DNA of 49,836 bases from CAYILR01 sp964364175 (GTDB lineage: Bacteria > Bdellovibrionota > UBA1018): assembly GCA_964364175.1 (NCBI GenBank), contig CAYILR010000033.1:1-49836 (forward strand), written 5' to 3'. Below the pieces are notes generated by a model that did no database searches, had not been told where the DNA came from, and saw only the letters and a list, made by a program, of their open reading frames with translations. Shown one piece after another: positions 24,453 through 32,962 of the stretch (its first letter is position 1; the number at the start of each line of letters is the position of its first letter). The position numbers and the translations under genes are program-made.

Positions 24453-24614
24453 CACTTGGCGTCCCCTATCTGTCTTGCCCTGACTGAGTTGCGGGGAAGG
24501 GTTCCCGTCCTAGGCTTGTGCGGCTCGCCTTCGGTGATCCCATCAAACGACTCGCAAGCGTGTCGCCGACGCACGGGATGAACGCTCAGGTTCTACGCCC
24601 GGTTCAGATCGACG

Positions 24615-25088
24615 TCAAGGCTCGTCGGACGCCTCGGCGAAGATGAACGCCATCGACCACATGCTCATCGTTGGCTTGTATTGCTCTTTGGCGCCGACGG
24701 CGTCCTCGGAAAGCCCCACTTTGAAGCGCCCGGACAACATGCCGACCGGAGGCGGCTTGCTGTAGTCGGCGCGCTTGACGTGCCACGACAACTCGACGTT
24801 GACGTAGCTCTGGTTCTCGTCACGACGAGAAAGCTCCCAGAGATCTGGGTTCGTCGCGTCGGGCTTCTCCAGCACCTTCTCCATGTCGATGTAATAGTAC
24901 GCACCAACAAGGATCGGGCATTCCTTGTGGTAGTACAACTCACAGTCGCCATTTGGACTGTATTTCCAGAAGGAATCGTTCTCCTGGTCCTTGCCCGTGC
25001 GTTTCACGGCTGCAAGGTTGGCGACGATGGTGCCATCGTACTTGTGTGTGATGTTGAGGCAACGGAACTTAGCGCGTACCTTGGTCAT
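24615..25088 (-). CDS. Hypothetical protein (157 aa)
   Basis: Beta-rich with a central Cys/His pair (CELYYHKECPIL) and a pattern of charged turns; the start MTKVRAKFRCLNITHKYDG has good coding character. It could be an OB- or jelly-roll-type fold, but no family is recognised. It is a single-gene unit between two hairpins. Confidence 0.65.
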   Translation of the reverse strand: MTKVRAKFRCLNITHKYDGTIVANLAAVKRTGKDQENDSFWKYSPNGDCELYYHKECPILVGAYYYIDMEKVLEKPDATNPDLWELSRRDENQSYVNVELSWHVKRADYSKPPPVGMLSGRFKVGLSEDAVGAKEQYKPTMSMWSMAFIFAEASDEP

Positions 25089-25206
25089 GATGGTCCTCGT
25101 CGCAGGCGAGCCTGCGTCAACTGGGTTTGGTTGAGGACCGCGCTGTTGACCCGGACTCGCGGCTGCCGGTACTTCAGGATGTCGACCACATACCGATCTC
25201 GTCCAT

Positions 25207-25253
25207 GATCGTGGAAGGGAACCCAGCAGCGAGCCAGGCTCCCTTCCACGATC
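25207..25253 (-). terminator. Perfect 14-bp hairpin, possible terminator
   Basis: GATCGTGGAAGGGA (25207-25220) and its exact complement (25240-25253) with a 19-base loop. It lies seven bases beyond the stop of the 98-aa gene. No T run follows on either strand, so a processing or operator role is equally possible. Confidence 0.45.
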
Positions 25254-25259
25254 GAACGG

Positions 25260-25556
25260 CTACGCTGCCTTGACGTCCTTCAAGCCCTTGTCTTCGACGA
25301 CCTTTGTCGAAACGTGCGCAATCCGGTCGGCATGAACGAAGTGCCGTTCATCACCATCGCCGATACAGAGGCACGCCTCGTGGCCGTTGACTACTTGCAG
25401 GATCACTTCTTCACGGGCTTCGCGCCACTCCTTGAAGGAGATCTCCTCGTGAACGTCCTTCGGAACGAAGTCTTCCACTGCTTCGTATGACTTGCCCTCG
25501 TGCGTGTCGATCTTGATGAGCAGCTTGTAGGTTGGTTTGTAGCTTCTTGTCGTCAT
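25260..25556 (-). CDS. Small hypothetical protein (98 aa)
   Basis: YKLLIKIDTHEGKSYEAVEDF begins a beta-rich domain and HEACLCIGDGDERHFVHADRIAHV follows, a pattern of small phage accessory proteins. It is 24 bases downstream of the GIY-YIG gene. No family recognised. Confidence 0.65.
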   Translation of the reverse strand: MTTRSYKPTYKLLIKIDTHEGKSYEAVEDFVPKDVHEEISFKEWREAREEVILQVVNGHEACLCIGDGDERHFVHADRIAHVSTKVVEDKGLKDVKAA

Positions 25557-25580
25557 GTGGTCACTCCTTCTTCCCGGTCG

Positions 25581-26411
25581 TCAGATGGTCTGCTTCGACT
25601 CGGTCATCGACAACTTCGCTTCGATTTCCTGGCCATCGACCTTGATCGTCTGGGTTTTCTTTGAACGATAAAGCTTCAAAGCAGCGCTTATCTTTTCTTT
25701 TGCTGAACTAGATAACTGGCGCCCTCCACCTCTGTTTTCGTAATAGCGTTTGAGCGCGGCGCTTGTTCTGGCCCGTGCTTCAGGAGATCGAGCTTTCTCC
25801 TTCACTGGTCCACCACGTAGGGCAGCATGCACCGCTCGCATCTTCTCCCTAGATTCTTCTTTATGTTTTCGACCGCGCCAAAACGCGGCAGTCTTCTCGA
25901 TAACTTCTGGTGACTTCTTCCGACCAGTGTTAGCAGCCCTAATCTTGTTTTTGTGCTCGGCAGAGATCGACTGCCCTCTACGGGCAGCGTTTCCAGCGGA
26001 TATGATGGCGGGCGTCATGCTGCCTCTTCGTTTTGCAGCAGCCCCCTGTCTTGCGCGCGTCTCGGCAGACAACTGCCAACGTAGACCTAATACACCTCCC
26101 CCTCCGGCCGCTTGATTAGTCAAACGATCGCCATGCTTCCCACGGAAGTATGAAATCCAGGATCGCTCAGTACGCTGCCACCCTGGACCGTGTCCTTTTT
26201 GTATTTCAACAAAAACAGGCACAACACTAGCAGCCAGTAAAGACCGTTTCCAATCGCCGCACAAGGACTTGTCTCTACCATTCCTAGCTGTCTGTATATG
26301 GGTCTTAACCCTGTTACTCGGGTCAATCGTGTACCCAACATAACGAACAACAGCGGGATCCCTAGGATCATGAAGGGTATAAATGACCCAGTTGTCAGGC
26401 TCTTGTCTCAT
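25581..26411 (-). CDS. GIY-YIG homing endonuclease with NUMOD3 repeats (276 aa)
   Basis: The GIY-YIG core is VIYTLHDPRDPAVVRYVGYTIDPSNRVKTH with the Arg/Glu catalytic region further on (QRTERSWISYF). The C-terminal half holds repeats of the NUMOD3 type (LSAETRARQ, ISAEHKNKIRAANTGRKKS, EESREKMRAVH, SPEARARTSAALKRY), which wrap DNA in SegE/F-like enzymes. The DNA is AT-richer than its neighbours. Its ATG overlaps the stop of the large vWA gene by four bases, so it travels on that transcript; such enzymes spread their own gene. Confidence 0.88.
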   Translation of the reverse strand: MRQEPDNWVIYTLHDPRDPAVVRYVGYTIDPSNRVKTHIQTARNGRDKSLCGDWKRSLLAASVVPVFVEIQKGHGPGWQRTERSWISYFRGKHGDRLTNQAAGGGGVLGLRWQLSAETRARQGAAAKRRGSMTPAIISAGNAARRGQSISAEHKNKIRAANTGRKKSPEVIEKTAAFWRGRKHKEESREKMRAVHAALRGGPVKEKARSPEARARTSAALKRYYENRGGGRQLSSSAKEKISAALKLYRSKKTQTIKVDGQEIEAKLSMTESKQTI

Positions 26412-28804
26412 GTTTGTTCCTTTGTCTCCCGCATTTCAACTGAGCAGTGCGTTTCAACCCCAGCTAATGCCAGGACCATCTCGGACTCCTCTACGGAGGC
26501 AAACTCCTGGAACCAAGTCTGTCCCACCAACACAGAAAAGACAAGCTGAGATTTCGCAAACATCTGCTTGCGGACCTCGGCGGTCTGCTCCTTGGCCTTC
26601 GTCTCGATCCAGGCGATGAAGTCCTTGTCGTCCATGTTCTTCTTCGAGTTGACGAAGTTGTCGACCTCGGTGACGAAGGGCGCCATGAGCGCGGCCGAGG
26701 CCGTGAGCTTGCCCTTGGCGATCTTCTCCTTGACCTCCTTGAGCGTCGGCAACGACGACAGCCCCTTGAGGCTGACCGAAAGCTCCTTGGCCAGATAGAA
26801 ATCCGTCGACTCGGCCTGCACGCTCTTGGGCGAGAAGCCCGAGTAGTCGGTGAAGCCCTGGGTCTTGAGCCAGGCCGCTGCGTCGGCGCCGTAGCTCTGC
26901 TCGAAGCCTTCCGACTTCTTGCCGTCGGGCTGCTTCTCCTTCTTGAAGGCGTTGTAGACCTTCTGCGCCGCCTTGGCCTTGGTCATCGCGTACTCGGCCT
27001 CGAACAGCGCCTTGGCCGAGACGTTCTTGACCATGTTGCCGTTCACGACCGGGAGCGCCGAGAAGTTCAAGATCGCCTCCGTCAACTCCAGGCCACCCTC
27101 AGCCACGAGCTTGCCCTTGGCCCCCGAGATCACGTTGTCCGGGATGAGCCCGTCCTTGTGGAGCTTGAGCAGCGCCTCCACGGTGGTCTTGCCGAGCTTG
27201 ACGGGTAGCACCTCCACGTTCACCAGGCCGTCCTTGATGACCGTGTAGTTGCGGAAGATGAACGTGTTGAACACCAGCGGCACCGACGCGGGCTTATCCT
27301 TGCGAGAGGCCAAGCTCACCGTGCCGGTCTTGCGGACCTGGAGCGACACGTTGGGGCGGTCGCTGTTGTAGACGAGGTTCGACACCGAGTAGCCGGCAGC
27401 GGCTTCGGCGGCGTTCTCCTCGAACTTCAGGGCCTCGGGCTTGTCGGCGATGGCGCTGATCTTCGCGCTGATCTTGGCGGCTTCCTTCGGGTCCTTGAGG
27501 CCCGAAAGCTGCTGGGTCAGGGAGTCGATCTCAGCCTGTTCCTCGTCGGTCAAGATCGAGTTTGCGTCGACACGGCTGCGGCCGATTTTGCTGTACTTGA
27601 ACTGCGGGTGCGCCATCAGGATGCGGTTGTTCTCGTCGCTGGCGAGCAGCTTGAGCATGTCGAGGACCGTGAAGGCGTCGTCGCGCGGCACCTTGTTCGG
27701 GTCCCAGCCCTTGGTCCAGCGGCCCGTGCCAAAGGCAGCTTGCTTGGCGACGTCCATGAACGTCGAATACGCCTGTTTTCCAAAGCAATTGACGTACTGG
27801 GAAATGAGGGCCACGTCGCCAGTGGCCTTCAGGAGGGGCTTCACGATCTCGGGCTTCATGCGGGTCGCGAACAGGCTCACCGCCGCGTAGGTGGCGGATG
27901 CCGCGTCGTGCGCCGGGCTCTTGGCTCCAGTGGTGTTGGCCGTTGAGATGACCTTCGAGACCGTCTCGATCGTCTCTGACGACACGGTGCCAGCCGCCGT
28001 GGGGCTGAGGAACCACACCTTGTCCGTACCCTCGGAGACCTGCACCTTGTTGCCGTCGACGGCGTAGGTCGTGATGTCGCCGTCAGCGAGCGCGTAGGCG
28101 ATCCCGCCCACGAAGTCGGTGTTGGGGAGCGTGACCTCGATGCGCTTGCCGCCGACGACACGGCGCGCGAGGACCGCGGTGAGGTTGGCCTCGTACTTGT
28201 CGAAGTCGCCCGAGAACAGGAGCGAACCACCAGCACGCTCCGCCATCGCCGTGAGCATGGGACGGTCCGCAAAAAAACCGTATTCTACGAAGGCAGAAGC
28301 CGCGAGCCCGCCAGCGGCCTTGTCCACGGCCTTCAGGACCTCGTCCCGAGACCATTGGTTTTCTGCTCCATCCGACATGAAGAAGAGCGAGAAAGCGTTG
28401 GCCGGGTACTTGGCCTTCACGCGCGTGCAGAGCGCGGCCACCTCCTCCAAGGGCTCCTTGAAGCCGGTGAGCCCGATGGGCTTGAGCCAGCGGTCGATGG
28501 CCTCGTTCACGGCCTTCAGGTCCGCCAGCGTCGCCACAGGCTCGGCCTCGATGAGCGTGCCGAACTGGCCCTTGCCCGAGAACCACACGATCGAGACCGT
28601 GTCCTTCTCCTTCAGCATCTTCGGCAGCTTGCGCTTCAACTGCTCACGGATGCGGGGAAGGTCGCCGGACATCGAACCGGAACAGTCGATCACAAGCAAA
28701 TGATTAGAGGCCAAGTCAACAGGATTCGGTTGGGCGTCGGTCTTGGGGATGTCGAAAGAGTTGAGGAAGAGTCGATCCGAGATTTTGTACGAGGCAGTCG
28801 TCAT
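26408..28804 (-). CDS. Large von Willebrand factor A domain protein (798 aa)
   Basis: ATG 28804 with GGAGCACC upstream; ORF sequence beyond it looks non-coding. A vWA domain occupies residues ~35-230 with the MIDAS motif DCSGSM (~40-45), a Thr in IGLTGFKEP and FMSDGAENQW. The remaining ~550 residues are alpha/beta and helical, without recognised domains; MIDAS-containing proteins bind partners through Mg2+. It is the second MIDAS protein in the window, after Ro60, but lacks TROVE repeats. The role is unknown; phage chaperone-like or structural functions are possible. Confidence 0.82.
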   Translation of the reverse strand: MTTASYKISDRLFLNSFDIPKTDAQPNPVDLASNHLLVIDCSGSMSGDLPRIREQLKRKLPKMLKEKDTVSIVWFSGKGQFGTLIEAEPVATLADLKAVNEAIDRWLKPIGLTGFKEPLEEVAALCTRVKAKYPANAFSLFFMSDGAENQWSRDEVLKAVDKAAGGLAASAFVEYGFFADRPMLTAMAERAGGSLLFSGDFDKYEANLTAVLARRVVGGKRIEVTLPNTDFVGGIAYALADGDITTYAVDGNKVQVSEGTDKVWFLSPTAAGTVSSETIETVSKVISTANTTGAKSPAHDAASATYAAVSLFATRMKPEIVKPLLKATGDVALISQYVNCFGKQAYSTFMDVAKQAAFGTGRWTKGWDPNKVPRDDAFTVLDMLKLLASDENNRILMAHPQFKYSKIGRSRVDANSILTDEEQAEIDSLTQQLSGLKDPKEAAKISAKISAIADKPEALKFEENAAEAAAGYSVSNLVYNSDRPNVSLQVRKTGTVSLASRKDKPASVPLVFNTFIFRNYTVIKDGLVNVEVLPVKLGKTTVEALLKLHKDGLIPDNVISGAKGKLVAEGGLELTEAILNFSALPVVNGNMVKNVSAKALFEAEYAMTKAKAAQKVYNAFKKEKQPDGKKSEGFEQSYGADAAAWLKTQGFTDYSGFSPKSVQAESTDFYLAKELSVSLKGLSSLPTLKEVKEKIAKGKLTASAALMAPFVTEVDNFVNSKKNMDDKDFIAWIETKAKEQTAEVRKQMFAKSQLVFSVLVGQTWFQEFASVEESEMVLALAGVETHCSVEMRETKEQT

Positions 28805-28927
28805 GTGAGGTGCTCCGGGGTTGAGCCGCGCTTGTACCCCGCTCTCAACCTCCGGTCCAGACCCTTGGTTTTTGCGCGTCGACGTCAAAGCCCCCGGATC
28901 TGTTGAGTTTACACGGCACCCTCTCCC

Positions 28928-29581
28928 ATGAAGCCCGCGCAGCGCCGACAGGTCATCCAAGCTCTCAAGGACGCGGCCGACGCCCTGGTGAAGCCAGTTG
29001 TAAAGCGCAAGCGCAGCAATAGAAAACCTCGTGAGACCCCGAGGTTCAAGACCACAGATGAGATGCTGGAATATGCGATGCGCCACAAAGGCGAGCGCGA
29101 CGTTCCGGCGCTCGGGATCCGCTACCGAGGCGACACATCGGACTCGGTCATCCCGGACACGTTCGGCCGGGTGTGGGCTGCGAACCAGGACTGGGTCGTC
29201 GAGGTAGCTTTTGACGGTCAGCGCAGCAGCACCGTCGAAGCCGTCCAGCGAACGGACCAACGCAAGCAAGTGATAGGCTCGTTGGAGCTTTCCTGGAAGG
29301 ACGAGGCGGCCGTGGTGACGGACATCCGGGTCCGAGGGCAGGTGGCCGGGAAGGGCGTCGCCACGTCCATGTACGAGGCGGCAGCGAAGTTGGCTGAGAC
29401 CCGAGGACTCCCTCTACGGTCAGACACCAGCCGGTACCCTGGCGCAGACGGCTTCTGGAAGAAACAAGTGGCGAAGAACCGCGCAACCGCCGTACCAATC
29501 GGCCCCAACAAGGTCGGGGTCGACCCTGAGAAGGTCCGGTACTACCAGTTGAACTACCCGCCGCCATCGTCGCTGCGCTAG
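28928..29581 (+). CDS. GNAT-family acetyltransferase-like protein (217 aa)
   Basis: Motif A of GNAT enzymes is seen in VTDIRVRGQVAGKGVATSMYEAAAKLAETRGL (acetyl-CoA pyrophosphate loop V.GQVAGKGVAT). A preceding VIGSLELSW strand and a following SRYPGADGFWKKQ fit the fold. The N-terminal ~90 residues are basic. It is divergent from the large vWA gene and its last four bases overlap the end of the CCA-adding enzyme gene. The substrate is unknown; transfer to tRNA-linked or toxic amino acids is only one option. Confidence 0.75.
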   Translation: MKPAQRRQVIQALKDAADALVKPVVKRKRSNRKPRETPRFKTTDEMLEYAMRHKGERDVPALGIRYRGDTSDSVIPDTFGRVWAANQDWVVEVAFDGQRSSTVEAVQRTDQRKQVIGSLELSWKDEAAVVTDIRVRGQVAGKGVATSMYEAAAKLAETRGLPLRSDTSRYPGADGFWKKQVAKNRATAVPIGPNKVGVDPEKVRYYQLNYPPPSSLR

Positions 29582-31071
29582 CCTGCCAGGTTCTCTTTCG
29601 CCCATGCGATGGCCCCAGCTTCGTCGCCGAAGGTACCATCAAGCTGCGCCTCGAAGGCGGCCTTGAGCATCACGCCCATGTTCTTGCCGGGCTTGAAGCC
29701 CATCTCCAGCAGGTGACGGCCACCCAAGATCGGCTTCGGCGCCGCGTCTCGGACAGCCAACTCCTCGGCCTTGGCGAGCAACCAGACCGTCTCGGCGATC
29801 TGGCGGCTGTCCTTCACGGCCAGAGCTTCCGGCGTGGTCCGGCCCATGTAGTCGGCGCGCGCGACCTGGCACAAACGCACCAGCGGCGCCTTCAAGGCCA
29901 GACGGCGGACAGCCGACGGTGAGGCGTGCGGCGAGCGCCCGAAGACGAAGGGCTTGAGGTGGTGCTGTACCAGAGGCACGACGGCTTCGATGATCGCCGG
30001 GGGAGCGCCAATGCGGGCCAGGAAGCTCCGGGTTGGAGCTTCGCCAGCTTCCTCGTGGCCGAGGGAACGCCAGCGTTCGCGCTCGAACTTGGTCGTCGAG
30101 GGCTTGCCGAAGTCGTGGCAGAAGGCCCCGAGCATGACGATCATGCGCTCCTCGGGGTCGGTCACGCCGTCGTCGTCCAGCACCCGGACCGCCATGTCCG
30201 TGACCATGCAGTTGTGGACAAACAGCGAGCCGAGCGGGTGATCGGTTCCTTCTGGATGCCAGACCGGGTCCTGGGGGACCCCGAGCATGGCCTTGACCTC
30301 CGGGAACAGGTCGATGGCCCCCGTGTCCACGAGCCCGTAGAGGCCCAGGGAGGGCGTTCGACCCTTAACCAGCATCTTGGTCCACTCGACCCACAGGCGC
30401 TCAACCGGGAGGCTTGGAAGCTCTCCTACAAGAGTCCGGCACAGGGCCACGGTCTCGGGCAGCATGGTGAAGCCGAACCGGGCCTGGAACTGGCAACCAC
30501 GCAGGACGCGCAGCGGGTCCTCAGCGAACGCCGGGGACGTGTGGCGCAAGACCTTGGCCTTGATGTCGCGGACGCCGCCGTGGAAGTCGATCAGGCGGTT
30601 TTCGATGTAGTCCCAACCAACTGTGTTGACGGTAAAGTCGCGTCTTGCAGCAGCCTCCATGGGAGTCATGTTCGGATCAGACGTGGTGACGAAGCCTCGG
30701 TGCCCGGAACCTGTCTTGTTGTCCCGGCGAGGCAGGGACACGTCGAAGGTTTCGCCGTAGGTGCTGTCTGCCCCTGCCTCGACGACCACATCGGTGGCCA
30801 AGAAGCCCGCAGGCTTCCCCATGTGACGGACCTTATCGGTGACCTTGAGGACGCCGAAAGCGCGGCCCACGGCGTCGACCCGGAAGCCCGCAGCGGTGAC
30901 CGCGTGCTCCAGGTCTGCGAGAGGGAGACCATAGACTTCTACATCAAGATCCTTAGGCTCGAAGCCCATGATCCAGTCTCGGACCGCACCCCCAATGATC
31001 GCAGGACGGCCACCGGCCGCGACGATGGCGTCCAGGACAGACCGCAGGGCAGGGGAGATGGGGAAGGTCAT
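29578..31071 (-). CDS. cca: CCA-adding tRNA nucleotidyltransferase with HD domain (497 aa)
   Basis: The class II nucleotidyltransferase signature is complete: GGAVRD (~27-32), DLDVEVYG (~41-48, catalytic Asp pair), RRDFTVN, and RVLRGCQFQARFGF for the neck region. A C-terminal HD domain includes HNCMVTDMA and GAFCHDFGK (~318), as in bacterial Cca/PcnB-like enzymes with phosphohydrolase activity. It adds or repairs the CCA end of tRNA. Its position next to the tRNA array fits: several of the tRNA and tRNA-like genes lack an encoded CCA. Confidence 0.9.
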   Translation of the reverse strand: MTFPISPALRSVLDAIVAAGGRPAIIGGAVRDWIMGFEPKDLDVEVYGLPLADLEHAVTAAGFRVDAVGRAFGVLKVTDKVRHMGKPAGFLATDVVVEAGADSTYGETFDVSLPRRDNKTGSGHRGFVTTSDPNMTPMEAAARRDFTVNTVGWDYIENRLIDFHGGVRDIKAKVLRHTSPAFAEDPLRVLRGCQFQARFGFTMLPETVALCRTLVGELPSLPVERLWVEWTKMLVKGRTPSLGLYGLVDTGAIDLFPEVKAMLGVPQDPVWHPEGTDHPLGSLFVHNCMVTDMAVRVLDDDGVTDPEERMIVMLGAFCHDFGKPSTTKFERERWRSLGHEEAGEAPTRSFLARIGAPPAIIEAVVPLVQHHLKPFVFGRSPHASPSAVRRLALKAPLVRLCQVARADYMGRTTPEALAVKDSRQIAETVWLLAKAEELAVRDAAPKPILGGRHLLEMGFKPGKNMGVMLKAAFEAQLDGTFGDEAGAIAWAKENLAG

Positions 31072-31074
31072 CGA

Positions 31075-31344
31075 CTACCTGGGTGCTTTGCTTGCTGCTG
31101 TAGCTACCAATCGCACAAGTTGTTCTGGTGTCACGTCTGTCCCGTCATACCAGCCGATGCCGCCATGCCTGAGCCGCCATGCAGGGTACACGACCTTGTT
31201 CCGCAACAGCCAGCGATCAGCCTTTGCGAAGCACGACTTGATGTCGACTGCCGCCGTGCGCCCGTCCGAGAGCACAACCGTGAATAAGGTGCTCATCGGG
31301 TCTTTGGTCGCGGCCTTGATGGTGATGGGATAGACGTAGGCCAC
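31075..31344 (-). CDS. DUF2442-like protein (89 aa)
   Basis: LFTVVLSDGRTAAVDIKSCFAKADRWLLRNK then GGIGWYDGTDVTPEQL matches the DUF2442 pattern (strand with DG..., then a 'W.NG.DL.PE.L' end). DUF2442 genes usually lie beside DUF4160 genes, as here (four bases apart), in what is thought to be a toxin-antitoxin-like pair. Confidence 0.72.
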   Translation of the reverse strand: MAYVYPITIKAATKDPMSTLFTVVLSDGRTAAVDIKSCFAKADRWLLRNKVVYPAWRLRHGGIGWYDGTDVTPEQLVRLVATAASKAPR

Positions 31345-31348
31345 GAGG

Positions 31349-31732
31349 TCACTCCAGCGGATAGACCGCGGCGCCTGGTTGGCGGACCACCAAGATCCGC
31401 CAGTTGCGCAGAAGCTGAGAGCGGTTTCGGATGACCCACTCTGTAAACCAAGTCACAAACGCGGTGCTGCGCGGGCGGCCTTCGGGCCAGATGCCCTCGT
31501 TGAGGTCGTAGGGGTAGTCCTTGCGTGTTCTTCCTGTGCCCTTCACGACGTGGACATGCGGTGCCATGATGTGGTTCTGCTCACGGGTCCGCATCTCGAC
31601 GCGGTAGCCTGAGTGCTGGGCCATGGTTGCCATGGCCGACAGAACATGAGCGTCCAGCAGCGCGCGCACTTCGAGAAGGCTCTCCTCGACACGCTTGAAT
31701 GCCGTTCGCAGGTCATCCTTCCGCTTCGGCAT
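31349..31732 (-). CDS. DUF4160-like protein (127 aa)
   Basis: MAPHVHVVKGTGRTRKDYPYDL carries the 'PPHVHV' core of DUF4160, and FTEWVIRNRSQLLRNW fits its terminal 'W...HR.EL..NW' helix. An N-terminal ~45-residue helix is extra. AGGAGG lies before ATG 31732, and a TTGACG/TAGGAT promoter lies just upstream, so the pair has its own transcription. Confidence 0.72.
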   Translation of the reverse strand: MPKRKDDLRTAFKRVEESLLEVRALLDAHVLSAMATMAQHSGYRVEMRTREQNHIMAPHVHVVKGTGRTRKDYPYDLNEGIWPEGRPRSTAFVTWFTEWVIRNRSQLLRNWRILVVRQPGAAVYPLE

Positions 31733-31749
31733 CCCCGCCTCCTGGGCCG

Positions 31750-31778
31750 ATCCTAGCCCCCAGTCTTCTTTGCGTCAA
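31750..31778 (-). promoter_or_regulatory. Promoter of the DUF4160/DUF2442 pair
   Basis: Minus strand TTGACG (31778-31773), 17 bases, TAGGAT (31755-31750), then 17 bases including AGGAGG before the ATG. A leadered version of the promoter family. It overlaps the 3' end of the gene at 31753-31962. Confidence 0.6.
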
Positions 31779-31962
31779 GTGCGGTTGACGTTGCACGCAA
31801 GATCGAGCCAATGGTCTGGAGCGGTTCCGGGGCCGGTAGCTCGTCGAGGGCCAAACCATCAGCGGACGTGTCATCCCCATACCAACCGTCGTCGATGTCA
31901 TAGGGATCGACGGCCAGGTCTTCAACCTCTTCTAACCACTGGACCTTTGAAACCTTCGGCAA
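31753..31962 (-). CDS. Small acidic hypothetical protein (69 aa)
   Basis: TTG start at 31962 with AAGAGGT five bases upstream. The protein is acidic (DLAVDPYDIDDGWYGDDTSADG). It begins 15 bases from the tRNA-Arg(CCG) gene. No family recognised. Confidence 0.5.
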   Translation of the reverse strand: MPKVSKVQWLEEVEDLAVDPYDIDDGWYGDDTSADGLALDELPAPEPLQTIGSILRATSTALDAKKTGG

Positions 31963-31976
31963 GATTGACCTCTTGG

Positions 31977-32063
31977 TGCTCTCGGCAGGACTCGAACCTG
32001 CGTTTGCCCTCTCGGGACCCGGCTTCGGAGGCCGGTACCTAATCCAGCTAGGTTACGAGAGCA
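31977..32063 (-). tRNA. tRNA-Arg(CCG) with long variable arm
   Basis: Acceptor TGCTCTC/GAGAGCA, D arm ACCT/AGGT, anticodon arm CCGGC-CTCCGAA-GCCGG, T loop TTCGAGT. The variable region is 17 bases and folds (CCC-GAGA-GGG), which is abnormal for tRNA-Arg. It ends the array. Confidence 0.82.
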
Positions 32064-32106
32064 AGATAGCTGCCCTGCGAGTGCCGCAACCGCAGGGCAG
32101 CCGAGA

Positions 32107-32724
32107 TCAATCTTGATCGAGTTCTGTGTTCCAGTAGGAAGCCGAGGCCACGTCGATGAACGGCAGCCACTCCTCGTAGGGCACGGTCTTGTGACCCCTC
32201 TTCGGCACGAGGTTCGTCCAGTCCGGCTTCTTCGGCTGCCGGATGAGCTTCATGCCCGCCTGCTCCGGGGTCCGGCCTCCTTTTTCCAGATTGCACCGCA
32301 CACAACTAGCCGTGATGTTCGTCCAGTTCGTCCGACCACCCTGCGACTTCGGCTTGACGTGGTCGAGGTTGAGCTTCGACCGCGGGAACCGATGGCCACA
32401 GTACTGGCATGTGAAATCGTCACGAAGATAGATCGCGTTCCGGCTGAACCGCACGGTGTTGCGCGGCATCCGGTCGAACACCTGGAGTACCAGGACACGC
32501 GGTACCTTGAAGGCCGCCTTCACAGTGTGAACGACGTCGTCACCCTCCTCGGCCGCCAACGCAGACCACGACTCGAAGTTGAACACTTGGAATTGCTTGT
32601 CGAGAGCCTTCGCGGCTCCCGTCACCAGGAGGCCGAAGGCCCGCTCGACGTCCGTAACTGCTACGGGCGCCCAAGCCCTGTTGAGGACAAGGATCTTCGG
32701 TTGGGTGAGGATTGCGGTAGTCAT
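32107..32724 (-). CDS. HNH endonuclease (205 aa)
   Basis: A compact HNH: RDDFTCQYCGHRFPRSKLNLDHVKPKSQGGRTNWTNITASCVRCNLEKG contains both CxxC zinc pairs and the LDH..P.S.GG..N signature. The N-terminal ~90 residues form an alpha/beta region (ILVLNRAWAPVAVTDVERAFGLLVTGAA) typical of the bacterial HNH group with this architecture. It lies among tRNA genes but has ordinary base composition, so it may be a phage nuclease rather than a recent mobile one. Confidence 0.85.
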   Translation of the reverse strand: MTTAILTQPKILVLNRAWAPVAVTDVERAFGLLVTGAAKALDKQFQVFNFESWSALAAEEGDDVVHTVKAAFKVPRVLVLQVFDRMPRNTVRFSRNAIYLRDDFTCQYCGHRFPRSKLNLDHVKPKSQGGRTNWTNITASCVRCNLEKGGRTPEQAGMKLIRQPKKPDWTNLVPKRGHKTVPYEEWLPFIDVASASYWNTELDQD

Positions 32725-32781
32725 GGTTCACCTGCTCTCGATTGTACGACGATCGAACCTTTCGTTGCTGACAGATCTGGC

Positions 32782-32853
32782 GCGCTCGGCAAGACTCGAA
32801 CTTGCGACCTAGAATTTAGGAAATTCCCACTCTGTCCACTGAGCTACGAGCGC
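32782..32853 (-). tRNA. tRNA-Arg(CCT)
   Basis: Acceptor GCGCTCG/CGAGCGC, D arm GCTC/GAGT, anticodon loop TTCCTAA, T arm GCAAG-TTCGAGT-CTTGC. CCA encoded. Confidence 0.88.
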
Positions 32854-32857
32854 AAAC

Positions 32858-32930
32858 GCCCCTGGCAGGACTCGAACCCGCGTAATCCAACTACGGTGAA
32901 CCGGGTAGAAACCGGTGCCGGTACAGGGGC
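32858..32930 (-). tRNA. D-arm-less tRNA-Arg(TCT)-like gene
   Basis: Acceptor GCCCCTG/CAGGGGC, anticodon arm ACCGG-TTTCTAC-CCGGT and T arm GCGGG-TTCGAGT-CCTGC are all good. Only seven bases separate acceptor and anticodon arm, so a D arm is missing. Instead 18 bases between anticodon and T arms contain GTAGTTGGATTAC, which looks like a displaced D arm. No CCA encoded. Confidence 0.6.
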
Positions 32931-32962
32931 ACAGAACGAAAGGGCAGGCGAAGCCTGAACCT

